From NCBI GenBank assembly GCA_000711775.1, contig ARYC01001185.1, positions 1 through 64,000 on the forward strand: a stretch of DNA of 64,000 bases. The letters run 5' to 3'. This DNA comes from Oxytricha trifallax (taxonomy: Eukaryota; Ciliophora; Spirotrichea; Sporadotrichida; Oxytrichidae). A program made the translations under genes and the position numbers. The notes beneath the pieces were generated by a model that was given only the letters and a program-made list of their open reading frames with translations, ran no database searches and had not been told where the DNA came from. This document shows positions 25,510-37,073 of the stretch, piece by piece (position 1 is the first letter of the stretch; each line of letters starts with the position of its first letter).

Positions 25510-26460
25510 CAAGATAATCTTCAGCATGCATATTGTATGGATGGAACAATGTAATCACATTGATATTCTCCCCTTGATTGGTACTCCATTGCATGCATTT
25601 CCATCGCAAGGCTGTCAAATTATATCAGAATTATAATATCTACCATCAATCATACGACCGACTTTGGCAAGACCTCCGATACATGTGATTCTTTTGGCTA
25701 TAGAAAGATTTGTGTTTGCCTGTTTCAAATAATTCTAGTTGCATTGGGAGTAAGGAAGTATGATGTAGCAACTGCATAAAAGCTAGGTATTTGTTCAAGG
25801 ATAGAATGAGAATTAGTGATAGAAAGTCTTGCATTTGATGCTACCTTAAAGTACATCAACAGCTACTCACTTGGCATCTGAACCTGCTTTATTTGTTGCG
25901 AAGAAATCATTTGGGAGATTTAAAGTGCCTGAGTAGATGGGAACTCCATAAATTGAGACGCAAACTAGTGTATCGCTCAAAGTAAGTAGCTTTAGGATCC
26001 TTCTGTCTTCATATTCGTAAGAAAACTCCATCTTTATTTTAACTATTAGGCATCAGGAGAATTTTTCTTGACGCCACGTACTACATATTGAAGGAAAGAG
26101 CTTAGTCCAAAATAGAAAAAGGTAGCAGTATAGAGTGATTTGTGGATTAAAGATAAGTTTTACCAACATAATTGTTACAACTACAGAGAGAATATGCGCA
26201 GAGCGCTCACTAATGCCATTTGATGGTCCATAATATCTTGATCGTTGATTATCAAGGCTCCTTAGATACTTGTCTGAGACTGAAATTCCATTGCTTTTTT
26301 ATACGGAGTTCGCATAGTAACACTCTCCTCCCCAGTTTAACTTCTACCCCTGGTTCGTTTGAAATACTGAAATTCTTGATTTCAAATAGATGGCATCAAG
26401 GCAAGTTGATCAAATTAAGTAATGTGATGAGTGGACTCACGACTAGACATTAAACACTTA
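25510..26460 (-). CDS. Fragmented gene, Cys-containing, unknown
   Basis: Minus-strand islands are NWGGECYYANSV (from about 26335), MEFSYEYEDRRILKLLTL with VCVSIYGVPIYSGTLNLPND (about 26031-25875), SNARLSITNSHSILEQIPSF, and ITCIGGLAKVGRMIDGRYYN with PCDGNACNGVPIKGR (about 25710-25565). Frames change between islands; a gtgag...ttaag segment after GSDAK could be a tiny intron. Cys/Gly/Asn-rich composition resembles the loci at 13.9-18.3 kb. No family named. Confidence 0.38.
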
Positions 26461-26940
26461 TCAGTTATGGTTCTCAAGAAATACATATGATAATGAAGAA
26501 ATTGTGCTCCAACATATAATGCAAGAGATAAAGAGTTGAGCATAGCAGGGAGAAAGAATAAAGCACTTCTCTTCCAACTCAGACAAAATATAATACTCAT
26601 AAAAACCATTATCATCGAATACCCAAAGAGAATGTTTAAAGCTCATTCAACACCTAGTATTCTAAGGCAAACAACATGCACTTCAGACATCAAATGAATG
26701 AACTAAAAGAATAATCAAAGAGGTTATTAAGCCAAATGAAAAAAGAGTTTATGATAAAAAAACCAAGGCAAGAGCGATTTTAATTAAAAATTTAATAAAC
26801 ATTCAGTCAAAGAATTACCAGTTAAAAAGTAGTAGTTCATATCAAAATTTTAAAAAGCATTTTGGTAAATATATAATAAAAATAATTAAATTAAAAATCA
26901 GAAATTAATTAAAATTGTGTAAGATTACAGCAGGAGCAAG

Positions 26941-28213
26941 ATGGAAGAGAAAACAAAGGAGATCACAGGGAGGAGAAGACTACCTGTATACATTAACAAG
27001 GAAGAAAACTCTAAAGGACAGTCACAGAGAATGATCCAAGATTACTTTGAATATTCAAAACGAACATAAGCAAATCAACTCCAAAAAGACCTAAATGCTC
27101 AAGTAGTTAGTTAGTTAATTTTAAGCATTGAAATTAATTCTGGAGATACGATATCAATCCAGTTAGATAATTCAAACATATTCAGTATTTCGGAACTATG
27201 TCTCAAACCGGTTTGTGGGTGTAAATGCTCAAGTAATAAATTATAATAATTACAAAAACTTGTACAAATTATCTATTCCAATATAGAACAATTGTCAGCT
27301 TTACTTCTTTTAACCTCGTAGAGAAGCTGAAGAATGGGTCAGAAGGAACGAAAGATTTGCAGATAACTAAAGGAGCAAGAGAAGAGTAGAAGTTTTTAAT
27401 AACAAGAGACAGATTGCTGCGCAGTACATTGATCTAAAAATATGTTTGCAGAATGTGAGAGGATGGAACTCCAAATTGAAGCAAGATCAAATGATGAAAG
27501 AGATAGAAGACAAAAACCCTGATTTAATTGCATTCGTAGAAACGAGACTAAAAAGATCTTTGGGAACAATAGCCAAAACATAACTCAAACATCATTGGCT
27601 AGAAATGGAGGGATATGAACATTAAACAATAGTAAATACCAAATGAAAATAATTAAAACCTTAAGATAATACATGACATGGAACATCTTAAATGTAGAAG
27701 GTTACCCACTACACATAATAACAGTTTATATACCTTCATAATAAAATGATGAAGTGAAAGAACTTTAGAATAAAGAATTATATATTATCAGATTAATCAA
27801 ACAAAAATGCGACAAACAGAATTTATAGTGGTGGGAGACTTCAACTTCCACATTAAGGAGTTAAGTAAAAGATTGAGGAAAGAAGGTCTAAGGGAATCGA
27901 TGCCAGAAGGCTTGGAGACTCACTCAATAGATAACTAATTGGACAAAATTTTCTCAATGTAGAAACAATCAAGTTGGAATTAGACCAACATAAACTAACA
28001 GACCATAAGTTACTATAGGCAAAACTAAAAATAAGTTTGAAGTGAACGATTTGAAAATGACGGACAGAGAGAAGATCATAAGAATATCTTAAATTAGGAA
28101 GAAATGCTGGAAGACTTTCATAGAAGACGGCAGGGAACTAAAGCAAGAAGAATTAGAATAACCAGCAAGAAAATGATTTGACAAAAACTTGAGAAACTAA
28201 GCAAAACAAAAAA
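26941..28213 (+). pseudogene. LINE 5' part: endonuclease region
   Basis: ATG 26941 starts a basic N-terminal region (MEEKTKEITGRRRLPVY). After the 130-bp repeat-flanked insert at 27092-27221 is removed, the frame continues through a basic stretch into an AP-endonuclease-like domain: LQNVRGWNSK, DLIAFVETRL, LHIITVYIPS, IVVGDFNFH and KLTDHKLL. These are the usual landmarks of non-LTR retrotransposon endonucleases. At least three frameshifts and several TGA codons show decay. It stops at the palindromic element at 28214; the reverse-transcriptase part resumes beyond the TBE at 33440. Confidence 0.7.
27092..27221 (+). other. 130-bp IES-like insert with 14-bp repeats
   Basis: The direct repeat TAAATGCTCAAGTA occurs at 27092-27105 and 27222-27235. 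The 130 bp between repeat starts shifts the frame by one and leads into a TGA near 27326. Deleting it joins LNAQ to VINYNNYKNLY and reaches the endonuclease frame. Confidence 0.6.
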
Positions 28214-28924
28214 TTGGTAAGATAAAATCATCAGAATTTGAATCAATTTAAATCTATAAAATACAAAACAGAAATATATAATAAGCTTAACTTTTAATAA
28301 AAAAAATATTTTTAAGAAATATTCTGGTTTTACAGCTTCTTATCTCTACGTTTCCGCGCATTTAACAATACAATTCGTTGTTTGGTCCATTGTATGTGTT
28401 GAAATATGTGCTCTTACTGTTTAAGGAGTTGACAATATATATATATATATATATAGTGATTTAATTTTAGCAAATAAGAAAATATTTGAGATATAGTGAG
28501 TAGAATATTGAACCGCACCAACAAATTCTATGCAAAAGTGCATAAATAGAATTAAGATTCTATTTTTTACAGTTTGCTAAGATCTTGAATAGTATACTGT
28601 TAGACTCCGCACTACACAAACTAAATGCGATAATTCAACACTAATGCTGGAGAGATGGAACTGCTACTACGGGAATATACGAAAATCGTTTTGCAATATA
28701 TATATTATCAACTCCTTAAACAGTAAGAGCACATATTTCAACACATACAATGGACCAAACAACGAATTGTATTGTTAAATGCGTGGAGTCGTAGAGATAA
28801 GAAGCTGTAAAATCAGAATATTTCTTAAAAATATATTTTTATTATTATAAGTTAAGCTTATTATATTTTTCTGTTTTCTATAGATTTAAATTTATTCAAA
28901 TTCTGATGATTTTAACTTACCAAC
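28214..28924. mobile_element. 711-bp palindromic MITE
   Basis: About 230-bp inverted arms begin TTGGTAAG and enclose a centre with (AT)n at about 28436-28455. The arms are about 90% complementary. No ORF. A clear target duplication was not found. It lies at the break point of the LINE, 9 bp left of the TBE target site. Confidence 0.75.
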
Positions 28925-29249
28925 AACCATCCCAATCAAAACCCCAAAACCAATTAATGAGGTTTATAAGTTCTTTGATTTGTAGGCAATTTGTTAGAGG
29001 TTGGGGTTATTAATAGGTTTTAATGTGAAGTTTATAGTAATTTTATTTAATTTAATCTGATCTTGAGTTTGGTTTTATTTTTATTTAGTCTACCATTTGT
29101 TTTATTGATTGTGAGACTCTGGTTTTGTCTATAAACTACTTGATTCTTTACTTAGCATCTTTTTCGCATCTTGTATAGTAGTAATCGAGGCATATCGTAC
29201 GCTATTATTATTGCTGGTTAAGCCAACAAATCCCACTAAAAGTCTCCAT

Positions 29250-30798
29250 CTCTCCAGTCCTCTCTTTCTGGATAGTACCCTTGCGTTCCCATTACAGTTC
29301 CAAGCCTTGATACTTCCACTCTTTAGGCCCTGTTGAAATCGATTATTGCTACTCTTACAGGTGAGAAGTTTATCATTATATTTTCTGCTTCAAATCTCAG
29401 TGAACAAACCCTAACTAATGAAGCTCTTTAATACCTTATACGCTCTGAGTTGCTATTTATCCAAGTTACTTATGATTCCTTTGATCTGTTATGAAATCTC
29501 TTAGGGTCATTTCATAGAGTGGGAGTCTGAAAGCAACATGATCCTTAGCAAGGAGAACAGCATCTAGCTTGATTAAGTAACTACACTCTTTAAGCTTTGC
29601 TTGAGTGAGTACTTGATACACATTTGTAAACTCCATCTAATATTTATCATCACTAAAGAGATATTTGAAGGGATAAACCTTGGATGTGTATTGATGATCA
29701 TTGATAACTTTCTTATCATAGGTGTCTTCTAATAAAAGATAGCTTTAAAGTGAAGTGTCTAGGTCAATTTAGGCAAGAACAGGAATCTTTTTATATTGAA
29801 TCTTGATCATAATTTTTGTTATTTCAGAGGTCAGTTGGTTGCGTGCCTTCTTATTATAATATTCCTTCGCTTTTCTTTTGTTGAGAAGCTTCAGCTCAAC
29901 TTCATGATTATTAACTTCTATATCTTTCTTGTGATCTTTAAATAGATGCTTCTTCAAGTCTCTTGTATGAGAGTATTGCTTATGGCACTCAAAGCAGTCA
30001 TACTTTCCATCTATTTTATCATGCTTAAGTAGACAGTGGGCTTGGCTTCTCTATGATCCTTCATATGTCTGTACCAGCTTGATTTATGAGCAAAATCTCT
30101 CTCACATAACTCACAAAAATAGACTTCAACTTATTCTGCTTACATTGAAATTTCATTATTGCCATTCTCCTCCTGTCTGTCTCCCACACACTTGTTTTCC
30201 ATTTATTTTCTATTATTGTAGGAATACATTTGATTTGGGAAAATAATTAATAATTAATAATTAATAATTTAATAATCAAAATTCGTGGCAGTTAACTTTC
30301 TGGAAACCTAGACAATATGGTACTTTTTTATAGAGAATTCAAAATTAGCTGGACTTTACTATTGGCGGTACCCCTCTATCGCATCCCTGAAGCGAGTTAA
30401 CTCGACTTTAATTTTGGGTGATTTGTTTAGTTGATTTTAATGCCAAAATTAAAGTGGAGTTATCTCGCTTCAGGGATGCGATAGAGGGGTACCGCCAATA
30501 GTAAAGTCCAGCTAATTTTGAATTCTCTTTCAAACAAGTACCATATTGTCTAGGTTTCCAGAAAGTTAACTGCCACGAATTTTGATTATTAACTTATTAA
30601 TTATTAATTATTTTCCCAAATCAAATGTATTCCTACAATATTAATTTCTATTTTAATAACAGAGACCTCAAATGATAGCTCTGGTTGTTCTTTATAAGAG
30701 TTCATCTCACAGTTATCACATTTTTTATTACTGCCAAATGTAAGTCTCATTTAGTTTGATGGAAGTGCTGTTGTTTTTCTTAAAATGTTAGCGCTCAT
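29250..30798 (-). pseudogene. TBE zinc-finger/kinase protein
   Basis: The start is at 30798 (MSANILRKTT). The frame is split by the fold-back at 30215-30640; removing it with one ATT copy gives VIKIEINRKQ in frame. Two C2H2 fingers follow: FCELCERDFAHKSSWYRHMK and DCFECHKQYSHTRDLKKHL. Then comes a kinase-like domain: LPLYEMTLRDFI, GIKELHQLGFVH, then TGA in place of the Arg of HRD, then DLKQKI. This is the TBE 57-kDa zinc-finger/kinase gene. A frameshift between the fingers and the TGA in the catalytic loop make it a pseudogene here. Confidence 0.8.
30215..30640. mobile_element. Fold-back element family 1, copy a
   Basis: A palindrome with ends ATTGTAGGAATACATTTGAT, flanked by ATT (30212-30214 and 30641-30643). 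Arms are nearly perfect complements with a short loop near 30425. Its subregions AATTAGCTGGACTTTACT and GGCGGTA are shared with the copy at 35473-35887, but other arm segments differ completely between the copies. It is inserted in the TBE zinc-finger/kinase gene. Confidence 0.85.
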
Positions 30799-30821
30799 AT
30801 CTAAATTTAAATTTAAAATTA

Positions 30822-31087
30822 TAAAACCCCGTTAGTCAATTAAGAATGAAGATTGGGGATTAAAAATAATGAAATTAAGAATTAATTATAATTGGCGTAA
30901 ATTATTAAAGTTTTGGCTAATTATTAAAGCCATTGGCTCGATTAATTGTCTCTATAAAATAAACCAATCAGGGTGCGTAAATTTGTTTTTAGCCAAATTA
31001 TATTTAATTTCAGCCAATTTTAATTAATTCTTAATTTCATTATTCTTAATCCCCAATCTTCATTCTTAATTGACTAACGGGGTTTTA
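30822..31087. mobile_element. 266-bp palindromic MITE, TA target
   Basis: Inverted ends TAAAACCCCGTTAGTCAATT, arms about 65 bp or more, flanked by TA on both sides. It sits 24 bp upstream of the start of the zinc-finger/kinase gene. Its tip TAAAACCCC equals that of the element at 44844-48322, so the two may share a transposase. Confidence 0.8.
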
Positions 31088-31535
31088 TAACTGCCTATAT
31101 AACTGAGAGCTTATATGAGAGCTTTGCATGCCTACAAGTATCAAGGGAAGCTTTTAGAGTATTAGTGGAAAAAATATGAGTGTTAAGAGACGATCCAGCT
31201 CTAAATATGGGTGAGGAAGTAACCATTTTTACTTTAAATAATAAGTTGATTATAGTACGTACCAATTTAGGAGGTGCTCCTAATTAAGTACTAGCATTTT
31301 AGGAGCTGCTCCTAATTAAGTACGTACCAATTTAAATTTAAAAATATGGAACTATAACAGTAGAAATTGATATCAATCTCTCAAGTTTGAAACCAGTTCT
31401 CAAAACCTTCTCCATATCCTTCTTAGAGGTTGACCTCCTATAGGATGCCCATATTTAATAGTAAGTTTTACAGAGGTATATAATTGAAATCAATAAACTT
31501 AAATTTGAATATCATTTCTTAGATCTGTAAACAAG

Positions 31536-32168
31536 ATGGAGTCAATGAATGATGCAATGAAAAGAGTGCAAGCACAAGAATTGATTCAAAGATTTAGAAG
31601 CAAGGAGGATTTGCATCGCTACCTGGTGCAGCAAGGTAATGAACTCATAGTAACTAATCTTGATTATGTAGTTGGTTTGTTCCTTCCAACGATGGAAGGT
31701 ACTAAAATTTCATTTCTAAGAGCCATACTCTGCGAAGAGAAGAAAGCATTGAAAACTTAAGATGTAAAGTTTGCAGAGATTCAAAACTATCCAGAAATCT
31801 CAGTGACTAACTTATATGATGATGCTATGAATGACCCAGAGGTTTCACTGTACCTGCCAACTAAGAAGTAGGTGTCAAATAAAATTCATGAAAGAAACTA
31901 TTTCTGTGGCATACTTACAACAATTAAAGGTGATTATTTGAAAGAAATTATTCAAAAATTTCATAAGAAAATGTACAGCATCTCTTCAGAAGTTAAGGAC
32001 AAACAAGGAATCAAGATAATTCAGAGCTGGCTATCAGAACTGCAAAGCCCCCTTATATTTCAAGTAAGATTTGTAGCTTAACTCTTTAGAAAAATCTGGT
32101 ACTGCTATCTTCTTGATGAAGGAATAAAGCAAGCTTCACAGAGGGCGAAAGTCGCAGACAAAGTATGA
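31536..32168 (+). CDS. TBE 22-kDa protein
   Basis: ATG 31536 opens a frame of 210 codons to TGA 32166-32168, matching the size of the TBE 22-kDa ORF. The core reads QELIQRFRSKEDLHRYL, FLRAI...KKALKTQDVK and EVSLYLP. In the second TBE copy (minus strand near 59700) the codon equivalent to the TGA is TTA. In this copy the same frame continues past the TGA for about 50 codons with conserved residues (QQETLFKYLA). The original protein was therefore longer, and this copy has a nonsense mutation. It is homologous to the genes at 3794-4599 and 63139-63965. Function unknown. Confidence 0.75.
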
Positions 32169-32359
32169 AGTTAGTAAGAGACTTTATTCAAATATCTTGC
32201 CACCAGAGTCAATGAACATAGATGCAGGAGCTGGCAGCAAGAGAAGAAACTTAGGAGGAGGGAAGCAAGAATTAGAAGAAAAGAAAGAGATGCCAGCTTC
32301 TTCTAAAGAATTTTTAATGTGACTTATATATTCATTAACTTAAATACAAAACTTATTTA

Positions 32360-33337
32360 TATTCATTCTCTCTCCCTTCTTTAGCACACTTTTATGTCAA
32401 CTAATTATCTACTTTCTTTGCTGAACTTTAAATAAAGTCAGCTGTATAGATAGTTAGGTCATACATCAAGTGGCATAGCAGCAGTTTCTTATAATGACCT
32501 TTTGTTTTCCCCATAGAATTCAATTTCTTTAAACTGTGGGATGTAAGGCACATTGAACACTGGTGCTATTCTAAGTAGTTCATAACTCTTCCTTGTATCT
32601 TTTGTTTTATGAACAGAAAGAATATCAACGAATAGTATAATATCTTATTCAGGATAAACTTCTCTCCGTTGCTCTAAGAACATAATATACTACTTTGTCT
32701 TAATTGAGCGAGGATGAATAACATAAGTTTCTAAACCAGTATCCTCACTTATTCCTCCAATAATTGCAATTGTTTATACCTTGACTTTCTAGTCATTTAC
32801 CTCTATATTAATATTTCTCTTAAAATAAGACTTCTATATGAAATTATTGAAGGTAATCACACTTCAGCATAAATAAACTTAATATTATTCTATTAAGCTC
32901 TCTGCATTTAATCATAAATATATTATAAGTTATTGATGTAAAATGGCAACATTTTGTTTATAAATATTTGCAACAGACTATGTAGAGATCTTCAACTCAA
33001 GGAATTGGTGATGAAACATAGTAGCTCGTTGGTCTAAAGAGAAGTGAGCCCAATACTTCAAAGTTTTTTTCATTTATAATATAGAATATACTTCTATTGA
33101 AACTTTTTCTTCCTCTTAGGCTTAGAATTCAGCTACTATTGCTTTAAATAAAGTGCTAAAAGATAGTGGGAGCGAACAAATGACGGATTTCGCTTTAAGA
33201 GTAGCGCAATAGACTTATAGTTTAGTACTGGATTGATTTATTCACTAAACATATCACATCCATAACGCAGTTTAAACACTAAATCTATACTCTTCATCAT
33301 AAATAGACCCACAAAGCTTGTAATTTTAGTCTCGCAT
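32360..33337 (-). pseudogene. TBE transposase (42-kDa type)
   Basis: The start ATG (33337) lies directly inside the right TIR. Landmarks on the minus strand are a helix-turn-helix-like N-terminus, a 29-nt intron-like segment gtgtgattacc...catatag near 32850, IHPRSIKT, ILFVDILSVHK (second Asp) and FKEIEFYG (Glu), spaced as DD34E. Compared with the 58387 copy, two bases are lost soon after the start (GAAGAGTATAG versus GAAGAGTACATAG), causing a frameshift. The first Asp of the triad is not at its expected place. Tail-to-tail with the 22-kDa gene. Confidence 0.75.
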
Positions 33338-33439
33338 TTAATTAATAACCCCAACCCCTAACAAATTCCCTACAAATCAAAGCACTAATAAACATCATTA
33401 AGGGGTTTTGAGGTTTTTAATGGGCTGTTAGGAAAAAAA

Positions 33440-35450
33440 ATTACTAGCAATATCAGCATCTATTTAGATACTAAAGAGCAATGGAAAGAAGCAACCAGAG
33501 ATATGGAACATTGCTTTGGGAGAAATGACCTCAAAGGTTTTTTCTATTTGGTGAAAAGACTAACTAAAAACAAGAAATCAACTCAACCAATTAAAGGATT
33601 GACAATTAAAGACGAAAGGGTACAAACAGGAGAACAGACACTTAAAGTGATTTTAGAATATTTATAATCAACTCTTCAAAGATGATAGAAGTCAAAATGA
33701 GAGATAGGCATTGGTGAATCAAAGTGATTCAGCAATGATTAACGAACCGATCTCCCAAGAATTTTGTGATGAAGCAGATGTAGCAAGAAGTATATTGGAA
33801 TGCAACTTTAATAAAGCAATAGGACATGATGGGTTTGATGGGGGAAAATGCTAGCGAAGAACGTCAAACTTAAAAGAGTAATAACCACGAAAATAACAAA
33901 ATGGATGAACAACGGAGTGTTCCCCAAATATATAAAGGAGGGTAGACTAGTACTATTGGGAAAGAGTTAAGGTCAGTAGTATCCTGAAGTAAGCAACTCT
34001 CGACCTATTGTGGTGAACTCACATATCAGTAAAATTATTGAAAAAGTGATAGTGAAAAAGATATAGGAGTAGAAAAGCGAACTGCTTGATATAGGAAACT
34101 ACCAAAATGACTTTAAAGAAAACAAAAGTAAACACCTCAACCTCATCAGACTATTCAAACACATTAAGGAATCAAGAAGGAAAATTAAAATCAGGGAAGC
34201 ATGTTTATAGATTAATAGAAAGCGTACGACTCAGTCTGGAAAGACAAACTGTTAATGATCCCATAACAAAGAATAAAATCAGAGTAAGATAAGAAAATAG
34301 TAAGAATTATTGAGGAATTTTTCAAGGATAACAAAATAATTTATAAGGGAGAAGAGATAAAATCAGAGAAAGGAGTAGTGCAAGGGAGTCTACTGTCTCT
34401 CATGCTTTTCAACATTTATTTACAAGACGCTATATACTCACAAAAAGAACTGAAATCACTAATATATCAAGGCAAACTACTAGTATTCGCAGATGACATC
34501 CTCATAAATGTAAATAACAGGCAAAAAATGGAAAGAGTTTTAGAGCGTTTGAATGAAATAGAAAAGACCCACAACCTAAAATTAAACTAGAAAAAAACGC
34601 TATTTATGAGTGACAAAGGAATTCAAGAATGTCAGTAAGGTTGGGGCAATAAAGAAAGTAGAAAAAGTTAAGTATTGGGGTATGAATGTACAGCTAGACA
34701 CGAGGACATTTTTGAAAGATACCTGGAATGAGATTAAATAACAGACATACTTTTACTAAAGTTAGATCACTCATAATCTACAAATACAATCCTTAAGTAG
34801 CTACTGGATATATAAAACTAGAACAAATAGACAAAATAGAGATACAGCTGAAGAGGATAGCATTAAAAACGCCTAGGGATATCCCAAAAAGAATACTACG
34901 AAACGTAACTCAACTCAAAGAAAGTGGAACAAGAGAAATTATAGATTAATTAGTTCAGAAGAGCATTAGGAAGGTGAAAATCAATCCAGAAAAATACTTG
35001 AGTAGTAGAAAAGTAAATTAAAGAGAAGAAACAAGTGTTAGTGAAAAGAAAGAAGCTATTCTTGACAAAGAACGTGATGGACACAATGATGGCAATAAAT
35101 CAAGTTAGGACTGTAGTTAGTTACAGAATGAGCCACTACTGTAACGTTCACAAAACTTTTTGTGAATTCAACTCATTTAAAGAGTTGTTAGTTAATGATC
35201 GAAGCTGGGGATCCTACAAGATTTAACAAAATACTGATAGACCATAGATTAATAGACCTAAACTTCAAAACTCAAGTGGTAATCATTGCATATATGGTCT
35301 GCCTAGACATTAGAATTAGAGGACTAGAGACTCAAGGTTACTATTAGAAAATAAAAACACTTTTCAAAGTAAAATATTTGAAAAAACATCAGATCAAAGT
35401 TGAAGAATAAACAGGAAGTCATGAATGAGCACTTTGAACATCCAAAAATG
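33440..35450 (+). pseudogene. LINE 3' part: reverse transcriptase
   Basis: The plus-strand reverse-transcriptase domain contains SRPIVVNSHISKIIEKVI, then QGSLLSLMLFNIYL (34378 onward) and the catalytic box FADDI (about 34490). A KYWGMNV motif and basic C-terminal region follow. Frameshifts and TGA codons are frequent. It is the continuation of the endonuclease part at 26941-28213, separated by the palindromic element and the TBE. Confidence 0.78.
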
Positions 35451-35472
35451 TGAATTTTTTTATATGTAAATT

Positions 35473-35887
35473 ATTGTAGAAATACATTTGAATTTGGAAA
35501 ATTAATTATAATTAAATTAATAATAAATCAAAATCGTTGCAGTTAAAGTTGGCCAATTTGAACGATCTTGGGCTCGTTTGATAGAAAATCCAAAATTAGC
35601 TGGACTTTACTTTGGCGGTAATATTTAATCTCATCCCTAGAGTGAGATAACTTCACTTTAATTAAATGCATCTAAATTCATTAAATTATACCCTCACATT
35701 AAAGTCGAGTTATCTCACTCCAGGAATGAGATTAAATATTACCGCCAAAGTAAAGTCCAGCTAATTTTGGATTTTCTATCAAACGAGCCCAAGATCGTTC
35801 AAATTGGCCAACTTTAACTGCAACGATTTTGATTTATTATTAATTTAATTATAATTAATTTTCCAAATTCAAATGTATTTCTACAAT
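35473..35887. mobile_element. Fold-back element family 1, copy b
   Basis: A palindrome starting ATTGTAGAAATACATTTGAA, with arms almost perfectly complementary and loop near 35680. Shares ends, AATTAGCTGGACTTTACT and GGCGGTA with copy a. Its ATT on the left is not matched exactly on the right (AAT), so the duplication is uncertain. It lies just past the LINE 3' end. Confidence 0.82.
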
Positions 35888-36002
35888 AATAAACATGAAG
35901 TATAAATAACGAAATTTAAGAGAGAATTATAATTAAAAATCATGAATTAAATAATTAAAAGTGGAAATCTAATAATCGATTTTAAAGAAGAAGTTTAACA
36001 AG

Positions 36003-36734
36003 ATGGAAGAATACAAGAATCAAAATCTATACTAAGTTGATCGCTTCCAAAGCTATAACAACAAGAAGAGGAACCTCAGAGGTTATGTCATCAATCAGAA
36101 GGCCAGGTTTTGGCAAAAGGTGAAGGAAGTCAGATACGAAGACAGAGACAGAAGCAAGGATCAGGAAGTCTTGGGATTAAGAGAGAATAAACATTAAAAA
36201 GTTCAGTTTAACAAACAAATGGGATTTAAAAGCAGACTAAGGATTGGACAATCTAACCCCAGCAAAAGGATAAATGAAACCTAAGCCAAAAGGAAAAGAT
36301 TCGATGTACACGAAGATGGATTAGCATGTGTCCAAGCAGACCAGATGAAACTCAAGAGCCTAATAGACTTGTCAGAGGTGTAATGCAAAGGCTTTGACAA
36401 GATGATTCACACAAAAAGGGGTGGACCCCTTAAATCACATAAATGTTAACGATAAAATGCTGCCCCGGCACCAGGAACAATATAGAAAAAGCATTGGTGA
36501 AAAGGGTTCATGATAGAAAACAGGCAAGACTTAGAGGAAATAGGGAATGGGACCTCTCGTCATTGAGGCAGGAGAATCTGGAACGAAATAAATGAGGAAT
36601 GGCAACATGAGGACATGATCCCAGGGAAACACATTCAGGAGAACACTATGGAGGTATGCCTACACCAAGTGGAGGAGGCCCAGTTCAGTGAACAAAAGAT
36701 CTCACAGATGATACTCCCACCAATATTCCTGAAT
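36003..36734 (+). pseudogene. Unknown ORF, 5' part, split by 6.9-kb element
   Basis: ATG 36003 (MEEYKNQNLYQVDRFQSY) opens a basic, hydrophilic frame that reaches the element at 36735 in the same phase, with two in-frame TGA codons near 36505 and 36565. Its last residues (ILPPIFLN) join in frame with DKGIVQVERA at 43595 once the element and one AAT are removed. Location next to a LINE suggests a mobile-element protein such as an ORF1, but no motif proves it. Confidence 0.5.
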
Positions 36735-37073
36735 TAGGTCAAATTTGGTAAAAAATAGGAATTAATCCAATTCAAATTTTAAATATTCAAAATCTATGAC
36801 TGTCCAAAGTAATTTGATAATTTTATAATAATTTTAAAAATGCTTATGATTTAATATAACACAATGCTGACTTTTTTGTCAAAGAAATTGGAAACACAGC
36901 GCCAGGATAGAATACCCTTTGACGAAGTCAGAATCCAAGCTACTACAAGTAGAAGTATCCATGAACTTGGAAATCTACCTTTGAGCACATTTGGTAGTAT
37001 TCTGGCTTTTTGTAGAGCGATAATTAAATAAAAGTAATGGAGTGAATCCGAGGAGGAATGAAAGGAGTTATCA

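Larger units (their letters stand above)
28934..33418 (-). mobile_element. TBE transposon, complete
   Basis: TIRs of 78 bp (28934-29011 and 33341-33418) match along their length. The left tip reads CAAAACCCCAAAACC and the right tip is its degenerate complement. The target duplication is AAT at 28931-28933 and 33419-33421, the ANT type known for TBE. The gene order is zinc-finger/kinase (-), 22-kDa (+), transposase (-). The 4485-bp length includes two palindromic insertions; without them it is about 3.8 kb, close to known TBEs (about 4.1 kb). Several mutations disable its genes. Confidence 0.9.

Noticed and set aside
28214..28924. Target duplication around the palindromic element
   Set aside because: The flanks (acaaaaaa and caaccatc) do not match, so none is claimed.
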